NCBI GenBank assembly: GCA_903882725.1 | Contig: CAIRYF010000096.1 | Span: 1 to 7,469, forward strand | DNA length: 7,469 nt | Direction of reading: 5' to 3' | Source: an uncultured Simplicispira sp. | GTDB taxonomy: Bacteria; Pseudomonadota; Gammaproteobacteria; Burkholderiales; Burkholderiaceae_C | Shown here: piece by piece, positions 4,491-7,469 of the stretch | Position numbering within the stretch: the stretch's first letter is position 1 | How the letters are laid out: every line of letters begins with the position of its first letter | Made by a program: the position numbers and the translations under genes | The notes under the pieces: generated by a model | The model's database searches: none | The model's input: only the letters and a program-made list of their open reading frames with translations | What the model was told of the DNA's origin: nothing

Positions 4491-5230
4491 CAAGCGCGTG
4501 TGCGCAGGGTGCTGCGCACGGCACGGTTAAAGTCCTCGCACAGGGGCATTGCCTTGAGTTCAGCCAGTTGCACCGGGGTGCTGGCCAACTCTGGCGGGCG
4601 GCGCTTGGCAATCGATTCAATGCGGTTAATCGCCGTCATCACCAGCCGCATACGTGCGTCGGTCTCGGCATGGATGCGCTCTACCACCTCTGCCGCCATT
4701 GCCACATCGGCCAGCTGCTTGCAGGCCAGCGCCACGTCCGCCAAGCTGCTTTTTTGGAACTGGCACACGTAGCTGATGCGGCTGGCAATTTGCATCCGGC
4801 GGGCAAACTTGGGCCGGTCTTGCTCCATGGCGGCCATCACCAGCGGGGTGCAGCTTTTGTCGGTGATGGAGCGCAGGCGCTCCAAACAAGCCGCGCCGTT
4901 GTCCAAGGCAAAGGCCGATTCATCCAAGATGATCGGGATTTCTTCGCGCGCAATGGTCTCTTCCATTTTGCGTTCGAACCCCTTGCTGGTCTCCAGCCCC
5001 AGCTTTTCTGCCAACTCGCCCAACATACGGTTGGGTGTCCAGCCCTGTTGCGCCGTCAGCATCACCGCGCCCGTCTCTGCCGCCCAGTTATGCAAGGTGG
5101 TTGTTTTGCCCTCGCCGGGGCGGCCAATCACAAGCATCATTCCGGCTTCGAGCGCGCCTCGGCCCTCTAGCATATTGATACCAGCACGAAAGCGCTGGGC
5201 GTTCTCGGTCTTCACAAACTCTCTTTTCAT
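4490..5230 (-). CDS. muB: MuB-type AAA+ ATPase, transposition target-selection protein (short form)
   Basis: MuB binds ATP and DNA, forms filaments on target DNA, and delivers that target to the MuA transpososome while stimulating strand transfer. In the 249-residue reading from the upstream GTG, Walker A is GRPGEGKTT at about 39-47 and Walker B is IPIILDESA at about 101-109. A sensor-1-like strand, PLVMAAMEQ, lies near 132-140, and candidate arginine-finger residues are in KFARRMQIASRIS. The real start is ATG at 5230, three codons later, because AAAGGAG lies eight bases upstream of it; that gives 246 residues. Mu MuB is about 312 residues and has an N-terminal helix-turn-helix; here the protein begins almost directly at the ATPase domain, so that DNA-binding module is missing. 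The gene lies 66 bases after muA. An IstB/TnsC-like ATPase is a related alternative, but the muA partner makes MuB clear. Confidence 0.92.
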   Translation of the reverse strand: MKREFVKTENAQRFRAGINMLEGRGALEAGMMLVIGRPGEGKTTTLHNWAAETGAVMLTAQQGWTPNRMLGELAEKLGLETSKGFERKMEETIAREEIPIILDESAFALDNGAACLERLRSITDKSCTPLVMAAMEQDRPKFARRMQIASRISYVCQFQKSSLADVALACKQLADVAMAAEVVERIHAETDARMRLVMTAINRIESIAKRRPPELASTPVQLAELKAMPLCEDFNRAVRSTLRTRA

Positions 5231-5238
5231 TACAATCA

Positions 5239-5245
5239 CTCCTTT
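5239..5245 (-). promoter_or_regulatory. Ribosome binding site fixing the muB start
   Basis: The minus strand reads AAAGGAG, eight bases, then ATG (5230). The upstream in-frame GTG at 5239 overlaps this site and so cannot be the start it serves. This places the MuB initiation codon at 5230. Confidence 0.8.
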
Positions 5246-5296
5246 AATCCCTTTGGGTTTTTTGGTTTCCGCAGGGGGGTTACAAAATCAGCTCAC

Positions 5297-7469
5297 TCAC
5301 TGCCCACCTTGGGCCGCTTGCTGTTGTTGTTGTTCGCGGGCTTCACGCTCGCGCTCTTCTTGCATCAGCAGCGCAATCCATGGGTCGTGGTCTGGGCTGG
5401 ATGCGGGTGGCACGTCTTGTTGGCGTGCCACCTCATCGCCATACAAATACATGGCAATGTCCGTAATCGGGTGCTCTTTCGGGGTTTCGGCGGCTGGCTC
5501 TGGCGTTACTGCCACCGTGCTGGCACTCAAGCCGGTTAACACCAAGCCATGTATGTCCAGCACCTGCGCCGTGCTGCTTTGCATCTCGATGGCATCCGGG
5601 GCCATGCGCTCTTGCACCTTGTCCGCCTTCTTCTCTAGGCGGCGCAGTTGCTGGCCCATGCGCTTCTCTAGGCTGAACTCGTAGAAGCTCTTGGGGCGGT
5701 AGCCCGTCACCGGCACAAAGCTGGCTTGGCACAGCACGCGCCGCTGCAAGTCTTTGACCCACACCGTTTGCCCATCCATGATGTCGATGGCCACCAGCAC
5801 CTCTTGGCCTTCGTAGTGCGCTAGCTCGGGGTGGCTGTAGTCCTGCTTTTCGTAGCCCAGCACCACGCCCCGGCGTACCTTGCGCTGGTAGTGCAGGCGA
5901 AACAAATCAACAATGTCGTCCTCGGCCATCCACATCGGCTCTATGCCTTCGGCGCGTGCTTGTGCCACCGCCTCGGCAGGGGTTTGGTGGCGGCGCTGGC
6001 CTGTGGCTGGGTCAGTGATGCGCGGCAAACTGCTGTGCGGCGCAGCATTGAACTTGTCCACTTTGGCGTTAATCCAGTCGCAGGCTTGGGCAAAGCTGTC
6101 AAACACGTAGCCTTTGCCTGCGCGCTCGGCGGCGCGTTTGTTGCTGTCGCGCCCTTCCAAGTCGCCCGCCTTGGCGGCTTTGACCATCTTGTCGGTGAAC
6201 TTGCGCACTTGGCGGTGCGCCAAGCTGTCCATGCGCGGGTGCTGGTAGGTGGCCAGTTCGCGGCTTTCGCGGTCTATCCAGGTGTTCCAGTTTTCGGCTA
6301 TGCCGTTGGCTTGGCTGTTGCCCACCTTGACTGGGTGGACGATGCTGATGCCCGCGCGCGCTGCAACGCTGGTCAGCGGGTCAAACTCCGTGTTGTTGTT
6401 CTTCACGCTGCGCGTGCTGTCGGTTTGCCACACCGCTGGCACGCCCAGCTCGCGGATGTAGTTCTCTAGCCCTTTCAAAATGATGGCGCTCGTTTCGGTC
6501 AACCCAATCGCTGGGCGTGTCACGTAGCGCGTGGCCAGCTCATGAAAGTGCCACACCTCCAGCGTCACAAAGTCCCCATTGGTCGGGTGCGGCGCGGTGA
6601 AGTGGGTGTTCCAGCCGTCGGCATGGACTTCGATAAACGGCTCCAAGCCCGTGCTGCTGCGCTTTTGGTAGGCCCGCTTCGCTGCTAAAGCGCTGCCTTG
6701 GTAACGGCCCGTGAGCAAATCGGCTTGGCTGTATTTGTGCTTGAAGAAGTAAACAATCTGGTCGTAGCTGGGCGGCTTGATGCCCCAGGTGCCATCCCAC
6801 TGGGCTGCCAGCTGCTCTTGCACCATCTTCAGGGTGGGCTTTTGCGGGCGGCGGTACAGCTCCAGCGCGGCCACCATCCACAGTTGCAGGGTCATGTCGG
6901 GCTGGCGCTTTTGCGGCACCAGGGTTTCGCCCTTGCGCTGGCGCTGCACCCACAGTTCTAGGCTGCGCACGCTGGGCAGGCCGTCTGGGCTGGCACGCCC
7001 GCGCTGGTCGCGGGCAGCGCGCAGTTGCTGCAGCAGCATCTCGGGCAGCAAAGCGGCGCGGGCGCTGGCCAGCAGTGCGGTGCAGGCGGCTTTGGTGCTG
7101 CAAGCGCTGGCCTGCTCTACCTCGGCCACTTTGCGCAAAACCACCGCAATGGCGCGGGCCTGGTCGCGGTCTGCGCCGGTGCTGCCGTCCAGCGTGATTT
7201 GGTCTGGCCGGGCCAAAGCGCGGCTGCTTTGCACCACCAGCGCCGCGCTGGCGGCTGGGGCCGGTGCGGCCAATGCGGGCGCTTGGGCCAATACGGCGGC
7301 TACCGTTTGTTGGTACAGGTGCTGCTGGGTTTCGAGGGGCAAGGATTTAAGTGCGTATTCGCGGCCTTTGCCTCGCGCTTTTAGACGAGATAGGGCCAAA
7401 TTTTTTTCAAACTTCTTCGCCCACAGTTGCACCCCCCGCTCAGTCCCCGGCATCCCCGGCAAGCCCACC
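5297..7469 (-). CDS. muA: MuA-type DDE transposase (5' end beyond right edge)
   Basis: MuA binds phage ends, forms the transpososome, nicks the 3' ends and joins them to target DNA. The first visible residues, GLPGMPGTERGVQLWAKK, align with the start of MuA's N-terminal winged helix (LPGLPKTSAGV), so only about a dozen residues are missing. In the 723 residues visible, helix-turn-helix elements that bind phage-end DNA lie near 160-180 and 210-245. The RNase-H-fold core carries Asp284 (VHADGW), Asp350 (WQTDSTRS) and Glu392 (ANGIAENW), giving a complete DDE triad. The beta-barrel domain is about 515-590. A basic, charged helix follows near 598-623, and the C-terminus is acidic, ending in a glutamine run. 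The Asp-Glu spacing (41 residues between) is shorter than in Mu (55, from memory). The GTG at 7468 is an internal valine, not the start. No frameshift is visible, so the transposase is probably functional. Confidence 0.96.
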   Translation of the reverse strand, partial: VGLPGMPGTERGVQLWAKKFEKNLALSRLKARGKGREYALKSLPLETQQHLYQQTVAAVLAQAPALAAPAPAASAALVVQSSRALARPDQITLDGSTGADRDQARAIAVVLRKVAEVEQASACSTKAACTALLASARAALLPEMLLQQLRAARDQRGRASPDGLPSVRSLELWVQRQRKGETLVPQKRQPDMTLQLWMVAALELYRRPQKPTLKMVQEQLAAQWDGTWGIKPPSYDQIVYFFKHKYSQADLLTGRYQGSALAAKRAYQKRSSTGLEPFIEVHADGWNTHFTAPHPTNGDFVTLEVWHFHELATRYVTRPAIGLTETSAIILKGLENYIRELGVPAVWQTDSTRSVKNNNTEFDPLTSVAARAGISIVHPVKVGNSQANGIAENWNTWIDRESRELATYQHPRMDSLAHRQVRKFTDKMVKAAKAGDLEGRDSNKRAAERAGKGYVFDSFAQACDWINAKVDKFNAAPHSSLPRITDPATGQRRHQTPAEAVAQARAEGIEPMWMAEDDIVDLFRLHYQRKVRRGVVLGYEKQDYSHPELAHYEGQEVLVAIDIMDGQTVWVKDLQRRVLCQASFVPVTGYRPKSFYEFSLEKRMGQQLRRLEKKADKVQERMAPDAIEMQSSTAQVLDIHGLVLTGLSASTVAVTPEPAAETPKEHPITDIAMYLYGDEVARQQDVPPASSPDHDPWIALLMQEEREREAREQQQQQAAQGGQ

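Noticed and set aside
4776..5684. Long plus-strand open frame of 302 codons opposite muB and muA
   Set aside because: It is the antisense shadow of two secure genes, crosses their junction and has no recognisable domain. Other long plus-strand frames (2737-3384, 4478-5170, 5831-6469) fail for the same reasons.
1..7469. CRISPR array, tRNA or rRNA genes, insertion-sequence ends, Mu attachment end
   Set aside because: There are no regularly spaced repeats, no cloverleaf or rRNA motifs, and no TG...CA phage terminus with flanking duplication. The phage ends and the repressor region lie outside the window.

Overview
The window is the early region of a Mu-like transposable prophage. It is GC-rich and every supported gene lies on the minus strand, so the phage reads from right to left. 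Gene content and style (a short MuB, Mu-type Gam and GemA, and a run of small coupled ORFs) suggest a betaproteobacterial host, probably Burkholderiales. That host assignment is inference; no host gene is visible.

Right to centre (7469 to about 3250): the DDE transposase MuA, whose first dozen or so residues lie beyond the right edge, is followed by the AAA+ target-selection ATPase MuB. Five small genes come next and run stop-on-start: a winged-helix-like protein, a helix-turn-helix (HTH) protein with four cysteines, a 90-residue protein with an Asn/Ala/Pro-rich start, a 63-residue single-pass membrane protein, and a 211-residue protein with an N-terminal CxxC. ATGA or TGATG overlaps, some with strong ribosome sites, mark this as one co-transcribed and translationally coupled operon. 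Several true starts are well inside the longest open frames.

Centre to left (2614 to 433): GemA (Mu gp16 family), a Mor-like activator, the Gam DNA-end-binding protein and a small helical protein of unknown function. Small gaps appear here, and the 150-base gap between gam and the last gene carries a GTTGGGTTG palindrome that looks like a dispersed intergenic repeat.

Left end (432 to 1): there is no complete gene, but the stretch is dense in RNA-type structure on the minus strand. It holds a long stem-loop (360-400), a CTGCAC-T7-GTGCAG palindrome, three copies of one complementary heptamer that can pair in mutually exclusive ways, and competing GAGCC/GGCTC hairpins. It then reaches a strong ribosome site and the first 19 codons of a gene that leaves the window. 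This layout resembles the C4 antisense RNA / ant (antirepressor) immunity cassette of phage P1 and P4-type elements. It is the most interesting part of the window, and the assignment rests on structure and recalled family appearance, not on a search.

Together, MuA and MuB carry out transposition, Gam protects DNA ends, GemA and the DNA-binding proteins modulate host and phage expression, the Mor-like protein would turn on the middle/late phase, and the left-end cassette may set immunity or antirepression. The repressor and ner genes expected upstream of muA lie outside the window.
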